A model generated the notes under the pieces. That model had not been told where the DNA came from. It saw nothing but the letters and a program-made list of their open reading frames with translations, and did no database searches. This document shows, one piece after another, positions 21,701 through 32,932 of a DNA stretch of 64,000 nucleotides. Position 1 is the stretch's first letter, and every line of letters begins with the position of its first letter. Source of the stretch: Mesocentrotus franciscanus (lineage: Eukaryota; Echinodermata; Echinoidea; Camarodonta; Strongylocentrotidae); the NCBI GenBank assembly GCA_037976565.1, contig CP137670.1, positions 12,176,600 through 12,240,599 on the forward strand. The letters run 5' to 3'. Position numbers and translations under genes: made by a program.

Positions 21701-21987
21701 ATCCCTCCACACTTGGCGTGGTAATCGTCTACAAATCCGTTGACAGTCACATTGGTGAGGAAATCATCGACACGGTTCGAAGACAACTTGGTGATCTTCC
21801 TGCAGAGAGGACAGATCATGTGATCGAGATCCTGGTGGGACAGGTCATAGTTCTTGAGACATTTCCGACAGAAGGTGTGTCCGCATGAAGTCAGGATTGT
21901 TGCCTCGTCGAAGATATCAAGACATAGTGGACACGTCAGGTTCTGTGAAGAGCTCGGAGCCTTCTCTTCCTCAGTCTTCGCAGCCAT
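14442..21987 (-). CDS. TRIM-family RING/B-box/coiled-coil/beta-propeller protein
   Basis: Two coding exons (21987-21352 and 15704-14442) join in phase 0 to encode 632 residues. RING: C19, C22, C35, H37, C40, C43, C59, C62. B-box 1: about 106-144. B-box 2: about 166-197 (C166, H169, C178, C181, C186, C189, H194, H197). A coiled coil covers roughly residues 200-340, and a propeller-like C-terminal domain about 370-632. This order is that of TRIM E3 ubiquitin ligases, in which RING recruits the E2 and the C-terminal propeller binds the target. Echinoderms carry many such genes, often linked to innate immunity. Substrate and pathway cannot be read from the sequence. The 5.6 kb intron contains an antisense copy of the gene's own 3' end (16286 onward) and a TTAA-flanked element beside the donor. 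All zinc ligands are intact, so I think the gene is functional. Confidence 0.9.
15965..16270. repeat. AT-rich trinucleotide (ATT/ATG) repeat
   Basis: Imperfect ATT, AAT and GATGAT runs end right at the inner edge of the right inverted arm (16286). The tract may have served as the duplication junction. Confidence 0.8.
16286..16490 (+). pseudogene. Antisense fragment of TRIM exon 2 (copy C)
   Basis: About 68 codons (VASVDGKNGNVVIRLYDF ... AFARDKELYFIKVSL, stop) match the C-terminus of the TRIM propeller, but on the plus strand within the intron of the intact minus-strand gene. It has the copy A-like FWGW variant and not the CWGW of the intact gene, so it derives from copy A or its parent. It has no start, RING or coiled coil. 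Confidence 0.92.
18523..18918. mobile_element. GC-rich MITE with GGATCC-containing ends
   Basis: The ends read gggcggatccag and ctggatccgcc (inverted). Between them are three partial repeats of ggcacccgaa/ttttt, cgccaccccc and gggcgccaggg blocks. ORFs over this stretch are proline-rich low-complexity artefacts. Confidence 0.7.
19866..20005 (+). repeat. Dispersed repeat, copy 1 (acagacgtgtatc family)
   Basis: This segment starts in a GT microsatellite and is nearly identical over about 120 bp to 43843-43985 (attatttacgtctggggacc, cgtcaccatccgaaagacgt). Class unknown. 19307-19865 and 20006-20572 show no genes. Two short acgagggagcgtagcgac-like motifs occur near 19445 and 20415. Confidence 0.75.
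20573..21335. mobile_element. ~755 bp TTAA-flanked foldback MITE, copy 1
   Basis: The terminal inverted repeats (gggcaagtccactcc... and ...ggagtgcacttgtac) extend inward with interruptions for over 200 bp. TTAA lies at both ends (20573 and near 21332), as produced by piggyBac-type transposition. Copy 2, inverted, is at 23690-24448. The element begins about 16 nt inside the TRIM intron from the exon 1 donor. Confidence 0.85.
21352..21987 (-). CDS. TRIM gene exon 1: RING and two B-boxes
   Basis: 212 codons from the ATG (MAAKTEEEKAPSSSQ) to the donor CTAAAG|GTAAAC at 21352/21351. The RING segment includes TSCGHTFCRKC and MICPLCRK. The open frame continues 31 codons past the donor into intron sequence, but this tail is the start of a repeat element and is not expected in the protein. 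The ATG lies about 45 nt downstream, on the minus strand, of dispersed repeat R1. Confidence 0.92.
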
Positions 21988-22030
21988 TGGTACAAATCAC
22001 AGATTTTTGGCTTATAACAAAAACGAGCAA

Positions 22031-22600
22031 ATTTTACGCATATATCCAATGTCCAATAAAGCTTACAGTGTAATCAGCTAATGTGTACTTAAAGCCAACA
22101 GTCAGTTCATGCAAACACAAACAAGATGCAGTGACGTAGTAGGTCTAGGCCTAGATTATACCAATATCCTGAGTCTACGTAACAAGTGTGTCCTAACTGC
22201 AGGCAGTTCAGCACCAATTTCTCATGTTGATTACAAACATGTAACTTTGATCAAAAGTATTGAGTCTATTCAGCACTATTCAAGTGTATACATCAATACA
22301 AATGTGATTACAATGCTAAACTCACACTTAAGTAGATCGCCTGTGAAAATAATACAGTTTGTGCATCCTATAAATAGAAGTGGGTTTTCCCACGGAGAGC
22401 GCGCGCAGCGTATAAATACATCATAGAGCTATATAATAATGTTATTATATAGCTCTATGGTATACATGTACTAAGCACCTTTGAACTTAATGGCGGTATT
22501 CATCATTTTTATCTATAGAGGGCGACTTTTTAAGTTTTTAGTTGTGGATATATTGCGTTGGAAATCAACTTTTGCTTTTATTTGCTTTTATTACAATGTT
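22031..22600 (+). repeat. Dispersed repeat R1, uninterrupted copy at the TRIM 5' end
   Basis: Contains both halves of R1, joined by tataaatagaagtgggtttt and a short palindrome (atagagctatataataatg...). The same halves are split at 3210/5825 and 8585/9672. The copy begins 44 nt upstream of the TRIM ATG, so the TRIM promoter and 5' UTR probably lie in it. From 22601 to 23124 nothing is recognised. Confidence 0.8.
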
Positions 22601-23330
22601 TTGTATTAATTTCTCTTTTAGCCCAAAGGCTATACGTCTGACATTTGTCCTTTTTTGTTCTCCAAAATTTGGTTTAATGATACTTGATTGCAGTTATTCT
22701 TAAATGCTTCACCGAGCAACATTGTTTTGAAAATGGCATGTTAAAACACATTTGTGTCAGATTTCGGTATACGTAATCATCGTATCATTAAATATCATAT
22801 GAATTCTAATTAATAAAAAGCAAGGAATTACAACAAGAACAACGAAATAATGTAATAAACACAGTGTGATATCAATTACTTAAGATTGGGTAAAATTGTG
22901 CATTTTTGTTTGTTGTTTTGTGGGTCATTTTCAAAATGTTTCTCGTTTACTCTGTTATGAGAAAAGGAATTAAAACCTCAAATAAAGATTACCCATGAGG
23001 TGCAATCAGGCACGGAACCTTGATAGCAGAGATCCCCCTGAATGCTTGCCACATAATAAGCACTGGTTTTCAGAATTTTCTTCTCTGGGATCACTAGTAT
23101 CTGACATACATATTTATCCAATTAACGATTGCATGATATCCTAAAATGGGACACTTTGTCCATACGGCGTACTAAACACATGCACATTATGATGTTTAAA
23201 ATACTGCATGGCCTGACTCCTAATCATATGAATGAAAATATTTCTTTTAGAGCTACAAGATATACACTTCGAAGTCAATTTAATCTTGCCCTTCTTAAAC
23301 CCAGGACAAATTATTGCAAAAGAGCCTGGG

Positions 23331-23620
23331 GGTGTTTCACTAAGCCCTAAAATCGATCTTAAAATCGATCCGATCAATTTTAAGGGCCTAAAATTGATTT
23401 CGATTTTAGGAGCTGTTTCATCAAATAAATAAAATCGATTTTAGCCTTAAAATCGATTTTAAGTTAGAGTGTGATCCATATCAATTTTAAGATCGATTTT
23501 AGCCTTAAAATCGATTTGATGAAACAGCTCACAACTATCAGTTTCAAGCTAAAATCGATTCGGCCTTAAAATCGATTTTTAAAATCGAAATCGATTTTAG
23601 TTGATGAAACACGCCCCAGG
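23331..23620. mobile_element. ATCGAT-rich nested MITE
   Basis: Outer ends gggtgtttcac / gatgaaacacgcccc enclose an inner inverted pair (agctgtttcatcaaa at about 23409 and its complement ending at about 23531). Nearly the whole element is built from taaaatcgatttt blocks. It splits the LINE coding sequence after KRAW. Confidence 0.85.
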
Positions 23621-23689
23621 TCTACAGAGGTTCAGTATCGTATAACGTGTTACCATTGACGTTACGCAACTGTGATACATTGTCTTCCT

Positions 23690-24448
23690 TTAAAGTACAA
23701 GTCCACTCAAAAAATAACTTAGTTTCAATAGAAGCAGAAAAATCAGCAAAAAAATTGAGCAAAATCGGATATCTAATAAGAAAGTTATGATTTTTTGAAA
23801 AAGTATGTAAGACTATGGAACAATGGAAATCACTACACAAATTACCAATTTGGTTATCAGTTTGTGACGTCATGTCCTCACTATTTATCAATTGCTTTAT
23901 AAAGTTTAATCCCATTAATTTCCCTTTTTATCCACCAAAACTTGATTTCCCCATGCATTTGCCCAGGTTATATGATTTGTATCATATTGCGTGCATGACA
24001 TTTCACAAAATCTTTTATGAACTTTGGAGTATTGATACTATTTTCTGAATATTGTATATTCATAATTATTGATTTTTATATAAAATTCACATTTTTCATG
24101 ATTTAACTGGAAAAAAATTACTCTATATTAGTGCATCCACACAAAAACATATTGCTATCAATCTGACTTGGATGCTGGTGTGAAGAAATAAGATTCTTAG
24201 GGGGAAAATAGGAAATTCATATTATCAATATAAAGAAAATACTTAGTGGATAGTGAGGACATGACGTCACAGACCCATGAGTTAGTTGCCAATTTGTCTA
24301 GTGATTTTCAAAGTTTTTCATGTCATTAAAAATTCATAACTTTCTTATTAGTTGTCCGATTTTGCTCAAACTTGTTTTGATTGGTTTGTCTGATTTTTCC
24401 GCCTCTATTCAAAGTAAGTTATTTTTGGAGTGGACTTGCCCTTTAAGA
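23690..24448. mobile_element. TTAA-flanked foldback MITE, copy 2
   Basis: Inverted copy of 20573-21335 with ends agtacaagtccactc and gagtggacttgccct, flanked by TTAA within the LINE frame (...SSFK | RHLTENL). The LINE flanks join in frame when the element and one TTAA are removed. Confidence 0.88.
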
Positions 24449-24944
24449 GACATTTGACTGAAAACTTATGAACCTAGATTTTTGTAGATGTTTTGTTGTA
24501 GCCGTTAATGTGAACCACATAAGACCTGAATGACCGTACAGCATTTCGATAGGTCACGTTTATTTGTAGTTTACTTCACTCAATTCTGTTTCTATAATAC
24601 TAGTTTCTTTTCTCTACTGTTTGTCTTTGACATTTGATTTCTTACTATATTTTACTCAGTGGGAAATTGATGTTTTGCCATTGTTCTTTGTCGTTTGTTT
24701 ATGTATATTGTATTGTTTTACTGTACCATTTCTGGTCCCCATGGAAGACCAGCGGCATCATAACTATACTGCTGAATATGGGCTATCCATTTTTTTTTAA
24801 TCCTGTAATTCATTATTCTTTTCGTTATTGTTTTACTGAATGCAAGTTGTCTTTTTTTACGGAAATAAAACAAACAACCTATTTAAATTATAGTTGAAAA
24901 TAAATTTTCCAATCTTGGAACAATCGGTAAAAAAAGATATAGAA

Positions 24945-25985
24945 TTGATATTTAACCAAGTCTATCACCAAGTTTGAGTCTCATTTCTTTAGTGGTTCTT
25001 GAGATATCGCGATAACAAGGCTAACAATTATTTTAAAATATATATATAAACAATTTCAGAAATTGACCTTTGTGACCTTTGACCTTTGACCTATTCACCC
25101 AAAATCTCATCCGATCGTCTCCTTATGGTAAGACATATTATCAAAGAGATTGAGCCTCATATAGTGGTTCTAGAGATTTTGCGACAATAAGGCTAGAACC
25201 TGATATTTCAGAAAGTGACCTATGTGGCCTTTGATCTATGTACCAAATATCTTATCAGATCATCTTCCTATATGGTGATACATACTATCAACAAGTTTTA
25301 GCCTCATGTCTCTGGTGGTTCTTGAGATATCGTGATAACAAGGCTAATCAAGTCGATGCGCTAGTTCTCTTTGGTGAGATATTAATGATCCTTCCTAATT
25401 CCCTCGGAGAGGACTTAAAGCCGTCGGTCCCCTGGTTGCTTCCTTGGCAGTCATGTCAAACAAACCAATCAACCACGAACAAACATATAGAATGTCAGAA
25501 ATCGACTTCTGTGACCTTTGACCTTTGACCTATAAACCCCAAATCTTATCAGATCGTCTCCCTATTGTAATACATATTATCACTAATTTTGAGCCTCATA
25601 TCTCTGGTGGTTATATATAGATTTTGCGATAATGAGGCTAAAAATTGTAGTTTCAGAAATTGACATCTGTGACCTTTGACTTATGTACCCAAAATCTTAT
25701 CAGATCATTTTCCTATGGTGATACATGCTATCACAAAATATGAGCCTCGTATCTCTAGTGGTTCTTGACACATCGCAATAACAAGGCTACTATATACAAT
25801 TTAAGAAATTGATCTCTGTTACCTTTGAACCACGGACAAGTTACTCCTATATCTACTCAGATTGTCTTCCTATGGTGATACATACTATCATCAATTTTGA
25901 AGTTCATAACTTAAGTGGTTCTTGAGATATCGCGATAACGAGAACGCGGAACAGGCCTAAGGACGGACAACTCGAAAACATAATG
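24945..25985. repeat. Degenerate tandem array with GACCTTTGACC motifs
   Basis: About six units of 150-190 bp, each with tgacctttgacc, atcttatcagatcrtcttccta, atacatactatca, gagcctcatatctctggtggttcttgagata and cgataacaaggcta blocks. It is bordered by a hairpin, aatgccttcggc...ccggaggcat (25982-26018). No coding. Confidence 0.88.
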
Positions 25986-26454
25986 CCTTCGGCACCACTT
26001 TCGGTGGCCGGAGGCATAAAACCAACAAAATACTTACACTTTCACCTTATGTAACAAGCTAATAAATTGAAATGTCGACGTGTATCACAGGAGGGATTAA
26101 ACACCCCCCCCCCTCCCCAATGGTCCAATCACGCGCTTTACCTCTTTAGCGTGTTAAATGAGTGGCAATGTGTGGCGCGGAGGTGACTTTTTGAGAATGG
26201 TCGCAGAAATTAACGAAGACTTCTGTCAAAATATAAACTCAATGAAAAGTTGTTCCATGACTTGACATATATGAGTTTAAAGTAGGATTATAAGGCTTTC
26301 ATTTCATGTAATAATCTAAGAAATTTAATTGTCAAGGTGTGTTCCGGATCAGCTTGTAAATGGACATGTTTTTGAACAATGTCAGCAAATTTTTGAATTA
26401 TCTTTACGAATTTGACAATAAATCTTAATTTTTTAAAAAATAAGAACACTTTCC

Positions 26455-26900
26455 CCTTCTCATAGATGCCCCTTCTCACACTTCTGATAAATGCCTGTAT
26501 ATACATCTGATAGGTGCCCCATTTTCTTCGATAAAATCCCATTTTCCTTTGTAATGAGCGCCCTTTCCATTCTCACAAGTGCCCCTATTCATCACAGATT
26601 AGTACCCCCTTTCAGGTACAAGAAGTGCCCCTTCACCTCTTATAATTGCACCTTTTCAAATCTGAGAGGTGCTCCTTATATTTTGACAACTGCCTCTTTT
26701 CTTTTGTATGCCCCCTTTTCATCTCCGTTAAGTGCCCCTATTCAAGTTTGTGAGATGCCCCCATTAACTTTGTAATGAGTGCCCCTTTTTATCTCTGATA
26801 ATTCTCCTTTTTACTTTGACACGTGCTCCTCTTCTTTTCTAATAAGTGTCCTTTTCCCTTAGGATAAGTGCCCCCTTTCCCTTTCACCATAAAATGTGCT
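26455..26900 (+). repeat. GTGCCCCTTTTC minisatellite (copy 1 locus)
   Basis: Degenerate 28-33 bp units of the form agtgccccttttc-atctctgataa. The matching array in the duplicate is 48195-48555, and the inverse one is at 12345-12830. Confidence 0.82.
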
Positions 26901-27744
26901 CCTAATCTAAAGCGACTAAGAGCTTTCCTTATTTAATTTTACCCAAAGCTCGCTCGCACTTAAAGTTGATATAAATATGTTTCTTATTAAATGTCTTTTC
27001 AGTCATTAATGATTACATTGTGCTTAAAGCAACATCAGGATTGTTTTTTTCTTCCTCTTTATAAAATGTAATTTTTCGCATTGCGACCTCACAAATAACT
27101 GCCAAGTCTGATGCTGAAACAGTATCTTAGACAATGTAATGAGAGAAACAAATATTGAAATCATCCCTGATAATTTAATCACAATGTGTGGGTATATACC
27201 AATGTGTAAACATTGTTTATTATCGCCTTGAAGTTTTCCTTTGTAGGTGCCCCTTTCTTTCTTCCAGAAAATGCCCTTCTTTGTTGGTGCCCCCCCCCCC
27301 ATTTTGAAAGACGCTCCGCCGCCCCTGATTAGATTTCATTGATAAGGGTATACTTTTTGTATAATCTAATCGTGTCAATAAATCTGAAATGACGTGTAAT
27401 TAAACTTAAACCTTCCGAGGGATAACGTGCCTCCGAGAGAATGCAGGATGGGCTGCGTAATGGACATTCCATTCAGACTGATTTTTTGTTATTTAGTATT
27501 TTTAAGCAAACTCAGTAGGCCCGAAACATAATTATTTGAATTAAAGTGAATCAGAAATATTTGGTAACTAGGGACAAACATAACAAATGTTTCCAGTACA
27601 CTGTATTTGACTGGATTGTTAAAGAGAAAATGGACTCTTGAAAGCTTATCGGACCGTGACACAAAATGGACACGGATTTTGGTTATTCCTGAGAACAGTT
27701 TCAAATGTTTCTGAATTTTAGTTGTGCCTAACGGAAACGCCACT

Positions 27745-28010
27745 TTTGTCCACTTTTTAAATATTTGTTATGTTACCTTTACAGTATTGCTTTAAATGGG
27801 TCGTGGAAACCTCTCATTGGTGGTATTTGTTCTATTCATCACATTTACCACCAAAACACATGTAAACGAATTGAAACAGCTGGAATAAAGATCCGTGAGA
27901 GTTTAATTTCACTTGGGGAGTACTGGAGAATATTCCTGCCAGGCGACATTTTACACAGAAGCACATGTATTTTGTTGTATAACATTTTCATAAATTAACT
28001 CCCGATTATA
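27745..28010 (+). other. Unusually conserved block, copy 1
   Basis: About seven substitutions and no indels separate it from 49555-49820 over about 240 bp. None are seen in a central stretch of about 125 bp starting at gaattgaaacagctgg. Its neighbours carry many indels. A 77-codon ORF crosses it, but most of the differences are non-synonymous, which argues against coding. Function unknown. Confidence 0.5.
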
Positions 28011-28604
28011 TACAAAATATCCTTCTTACAAATAAACCAATTATGCCCTAAGAAATGTTGACAACTTAGTTTTGCCCAAACCCAACGCTAATCATTATAT
28101 TATTTATTAAATGGACTTTCTTTTATCGTGGATTTAAATGTATAATGACCACTAATTTTACGTAGAATCAACAAACTCGCTTTATGGATGGATACAAAAT
28201 TTTGATATCATAAACTTTTTGTATAAACGGGAAAAGGTTGGGAGTGTGGAGTTACAGTCCTAATAGCGCACCATATAGTCGGGTAGGGAGGGGTTTATAT
28301 GATTTTTATAGTACAAGGGTGTACAATATATTCATAATATTTTTTTAATTCCTGTATATGTTAATTTTTTTCTTTTTCTTCATGCATGTTCAATCCTTTT
28401 ATTTTGATTTTGTTTTTCTTTCTTTCTTTCTGGACCTCTAGGAAGAACAGAGTCATACATTTAAAGGCTCTGAATAAAACAATTCAGCCCTATTCTTAAA
28501 AAATAATTATCATTATTCATATTGTTCATATGTATGTAAATATGTTTTTTAAAGCCGAAAATTAGACCAAACAAAACAAAACACATGCCAATCCAACCAC
28601 ATTA

Positions 28605-28756
28605 ACGTTGATATCATACCGGGTACCCATTTGACACCTGGGTGGAGAGTAACGAATGTACATTAATGTTTTGCCAAAGGACGCGGCGGGACTAAAAACT
28701 CGAACCATCTGATCCACAGCCCGGTGACATTTCCATTACACCACGACACCTCTACA
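28605..28756 (-). mobile_element. tRNA-derived SINE, copy 1
   Basis: The minus strand has an A-box-like gtggtgtaatgg and a B-box-like ggttcgagt, about 35 nt apart. These are followed by a body with ctttggcaaaacattaatgtac. The duplicate copy is at 50425-50575. Confidence 0.65.
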
Positions 28757-29051
28757 TTAAAGGGAGTGTAGCATGGCAAATACTGGTTAACGCCATCTAC
28801 GTCTTCTTTTGGACAACTGCACGTAAACGAATGGACTTGATTAACGGTAGTCAGCGACTTAATCTCTACATGGTCAGCGCGCGCTAGCGTTCGCGAAACA
28901 GACCGAAGTTCTCCCCACGCTTCGGTTTTGCGTATGTTGCACGCACGTGAATGCTGCGGTCGCGTCGTCCGTAGTCGTATTTTATACCCGATTGGCCCCG
29001 AGTAGGACCACGGGAAAGACACATAGTCTCGTCATGCTACACTCCCTTTAA
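28757..29051. mobile_element. TTAA-flanked MITE specific to duplication copy 1
   Basis: Starts TTAA-AGGGAGTGTAGCATG and ends CATGCTACACTCCCT-TTAA. The inverted repeats are perfect over 15 bp and the interior is GC-rich. It is absent from the equivalent place in copy 2 (near 50560). Confidence 0.88.
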
Positions 29052-29289
29052 ACATAAACATCGGTAAGTGAAATGATGAAATAAAATATATTCAATCATA
29101 ATTCATCATTATCTACTTTCCAGACAAAATCTTTGTATTTTTGACCAATAATTTTAAATATTTCACTTACAGACTCGAAGTACATTTTCCTTTCATTTCA
29201 CAATTTTCTTGTAATGTAATGGTAATGCCTTGCATCTCCCATATGGTAATTTTCTCACTTTTCCCTAACCTGACTCTCGGAGAGACTAT

Positions 29290-29640
29290 CGGGTTTTTTT
29301 TGTATTTGTATTTGTATTTGTTTTGTATTATTTTGCATTTGTAATCGAATGTGTATTATTTTGTATTTGTATTCTATTTACATTTGACTTTGCATTTGTA
29401 TTATTATTAGTATTAGTATTAGTATTTGTATTTGTATTTGTTTTGTATTATTTTGTATTTGTAATCGAATGTGTATGATTTTGTATTTGTATTTTATTTA
29501 CGTTTGCATTTGCATTTGTATTTGTAGTGGTATATGTATTTGTATCGGTAGTCGTATTTGTATTTGTATTTGTATTTGTATTTGTATTTGTATTTGTATT
29601 TGTATTTGTATTTGTATTTGTATTTGTATTTAGAAATTCA
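29290..29640. repeat. (GTATTT)n hexanucleotide repeat
   Basis: Long run of gtattt units. The apparent Asn-Thr ORF on the minus strand is an artefact. From 29641 to 31262, aside from a LINE-like tail near 30895-30975 (aataaataaatcaaatcaaat), nothing is recognised. Confidence 0.92.
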
Positions 29641-31262
29641 GTTAAAAAACCCGAGAATGTCTCTGGATGCAGAAAAAAAAGGTTTGAGAACCCAGTACAG
29701 GGCAGCAACCCGATAGAAAAAATAAAAGATGAAGCCATATGACAAGATGCATGATCATGGCTACAAAGCAATAGATGTTGATAACAGTTAAGGAGGCAAA
29801 TTAGTCTAGTGGCAGTGTCCGAATCGGAAATATGGGAAATATTAATATCTAGGTTTAGTAGAAATTTTACTTCAGGCTCGTGCTTTTGCCACATACAAAA
29901 GGTCAAACTGAGATCATAAGTCACGTAAACGCAATTTCGACACACGGCAATGAATAACAGCTCCTTAAAACAAAATTATACTGGTTCTTCCTGTCATTAA
30001 ATTACCTCAAAATTATCTGATAGGTCAAGATAATTGACTGTTTTCTTTTCCCAACTGAAAAAGAAGGAAAGCATTTTGTGAAGGAGGGTCAAGGGGACCC
30101 TCCTGACTCCCAAAAAAAAGAAGAAGAAGAAGATGGAGACATGGTTGGTAGCGGGTTGGGAAATCATTAATAATGTTAACATTGCTCATGAATATCTACG
30201 TGGGACACATTCTCAAAAAATCGAACCAACAATCAGGTCCAGCAACATCAAGAAGGGGTTTCATTGTAATACTGTATGCATCAACCCGAAACTCAGGTCT
30301 TCACCCCTCACCTCCTCTCGAGGTCAACGTCTGGATACGCCACTGATGTGGGGGTAGTGGTGGCGATGGTGTGTGTGTGTGTGTATTGCGGGGGTTGTTC
30401 CCGTAAATAGTGTGTTAATTACTTCAACGTTGGTAATGAGATTTTAAGAAAGGAAAGATGCATCAGTGTGTTGTATATTACCCGTCCTAGAAAGTACGCC
30501 AATTCATTTTGTACAGTATCCTGTATCTACAAGAATGTTAAGATGCTTATTTTGGAGAAACCGGTAAGATTCATTCATTATTCGTCGATCATAACTAACA
30601 CCATACTTTTAATGAATACGGCATAATACATAATGTTCTAGCGCCCCCTAAGAGAAGGTCAAACAAAGAAAATAATTTAATTAGTAGGTTGGTCAATTTC
30701 ACTACTACTTTCATCTTTATAATTGGGGTATCTGATGCCATTAACAAATCAAGCAATATAAAATATTTGTCTTAATTCTCAAACTTAAATGTACTCTGTA
30801 AACCTATTTTGTTCCGTAGATAGGCCTACTTATTAATATTCGTTATTTGTATAATTAATTTTGTTTCTATTATAAACTGTAATACTGTATGGTTTATAAT
30901 TATACGTTATTTTAATTTTGGATGCTTGAGTGGAAAAATAAATAAATCAAATCAAATGATATCAAATCAATCATCATTATAATTAGGTTGATTTCATATT
31001 TCATTCGAGACTACGTCAATATTCTCTAGTTTAAAAAAACTGTGATTATTATTATTATTATTTTCAATAGTAGTAGCAGTAGTAGTAGTTAAATCATTAT
31101 CATTATTAATATTATAATAATAATTACGTTTTCGCCGTAAGGGAACCGTAGTTACATGAAAATCCATGAAGGTGAACATTGAAACCGTCATGTAGTTTCT
31201 TGATAACTGCAAACCAATGGAATGGTCCCTTCTCCCTTTCATGTAATGAATGATAATAAGGG

Positions 31263-31326
31263 ATGTCAAAACTTTGCTTTCAGGTCCTTTTGGTGCAACT
31301 TATGATGTGGCTACTACTCCATCGAG
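31263..31326 (+). CDS. EGF/YWTD gene exon 1: signal peptide
   Basis: 64 nt: 21 codons (MSKLCFQVLLVQLMMWLLLH...) plus one base, then donor gtaagc. An in-frame TAA lies two codons upstream. The ATG and reading frame are preserved in the duplicate at 53540. A cag inside the exon (31281-31283) mimics an acceptor but is in frame either way. Confidence 0.85.
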
Positions 31327-31362
31327 GTAAGCAATATCAGAGAGGAAGGGAGATACATAGAT

Positions 31363-31409
<47 letters not shown>

Positions 31410-32205
31410 GGGGGTATTAGGAATTGAGAGCAAGAGAAAGTTAGACATGGATAGAGAGAGAGAGAGGGGGAGAGAGAAAGACAACAAAATATATAGATGA
31501 GAAGTAGGTGAGGAGAAAGGGAATGAGATAGAGTGAGAGAGATTTAGAGAAAGAGAGTGAAAGAGTTAGACAAGGAGCGAGAGAGAGAGAAAAAAAAGAT
31601 AAGAGGAAGACGATGAGAGAGGGAATGTGAGAGAGAGTTGGATATTAAAGGAGAGAGAGAAGAGAGAGACAGACACAGAGAGAGAAAGCGTTAGACAAGG
31701 AGAGATGGAAGAGGGAGGGGGGAGGGGGGAGTCAGATGTATTTCAGTCTAAAGAGATGATTGATTATGGAATAGTATGTCTCATTCATTGTGTATGACGA
31801 GGTTTTAAGGAATGATAGATCTTACCGAAAATAAATTTTTATGAAGAATCTATTTAAACTAATGTTGGACTATTTCACGTTCACGATGAATTATAAATTA
31901 TAACAAAAAAATGAACGAAAGATTCAAATTGGCAATGGGAAACAAACAATTCTCAGGAAACCTGATAATTATATCACCTGTCCAAGCATGGTTACACAGT
32001 CCAATGTTTCAACTATAACATTATCGTTATTATCATTCTTATGAGCATGATGATGATGATGATTTTTAATATTACGTATTATTATGATTGTCAATGTTTA
32101 TTCTATCTGGTAGAGAAAATTCATTTCAAGTATTATTGTTATCATTATAATTATGAGTAGTAGTATTTTTATCATTATAACTATTGTTGTATTTTTGTTA
32201 TTGTT

Positions 32206-32241
<36 letters not shown>

Positions 32242-32893
32242 TTTACTGTCATTATTAGTCTCATTGTAAATAATATAGAATATTTAGGAGCGCCAAAACA
32301 ATAAGTACCATAGCTCTTACACATACAAATATAAGAAAAGAGGACAAAAATGTACTCACAGCAAGTAGATCACATAGATCATAGGGGAAAAAGGTAAGTT
32401 TTTAGGGATCTTTTGAAGGTGGCAAGACAGGTAATTTCCCGTATGGAAAGGGGGATGTTGTTCCAAGTCTTTGATGCGGCTACTGCAACACGTTTTTCAG
32501 CTGATGAGAGTCTAGATTTGGGAATCATAAGTTTACATGTGTCGGTTGATGAGCGAAGATTACGAGATGGTGTATATATTTGGAGGGTGTCATTAAATAT
32601 TCAGGTGCCTTATGATTGAGTATTTTGAAAGCATACATACAAATTTAAACAGAACACGTTGGTGTAGAGGGAACCAGTGGAGTTCCTTTAGTAAGGGTGA
32701 AGTATGAGTTCTAGACCCAGCACCAAAGATTAATCTAGCGGCACGATTCTGGAACAGTTTCAAGTTTCCTTCTATCTCTATCACACAAATCAGTATAAAT
32801 ACTTTTGCAGTAATCCAACCTAGAAAGAATTAGAGCTCGGACATTGTCTTACTACATGTATTATCATTATTATTATAAGTATTAGTAGTATTA

Positions 32894-32932
<39 letters not shown>

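Larger units (their letters stand above)
23125..24875 (+). mobile_element. LINE 3' fragment, interrupted by two MITEs
   Basis: Three coding pieces read in order as the C-terminal end of a CR1/L2-like LINE reverse transcriptase: 23125-23330 (MMFKILHGLTPNHMNE, later RTNYCKRAW), 23622-23692 (YRGSVSYNVLPLTLR) and 24449-24480 (RHLTENL, stop). The 3' UTR runs to an aataaaacaaac tail. They are separated by an ATCGAT-rich MITE and the TTAA element. It is old and dead. Confidence 0.8.
26030..32200 (+). repeat. Segmental duplication, copy 1
   Basis: Colinear with 47890-57180, with indels and later insertions. It contains the minisatellite, conserved block, SINE, LINE ends, and the 5' flank and signal-peptide exon of the EGF/YWTD gene. 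No other gene is supported in 26030-31262. Confidence 0.92.

Noticed and set aside
27765..27998. A conserved 77-residue protein (also at 49575-49808)
   Set aside because: Nearly all differences between the two copies are non-synonymous (S/P, L/F, G/D, K/N, N/S) and no known domain is seen. The conservation is better explained at DNA level.
28663..29022. 119-residue minus-strand ORF
   Set aside because: It spans the TTAA MITE and a SINE and is absent from the other duplication copy.
29448..29945. 165-residue Asn-Thr repeat protein
   Set aside because: It is the translation of a GTATTT hexanucleotide repeat.
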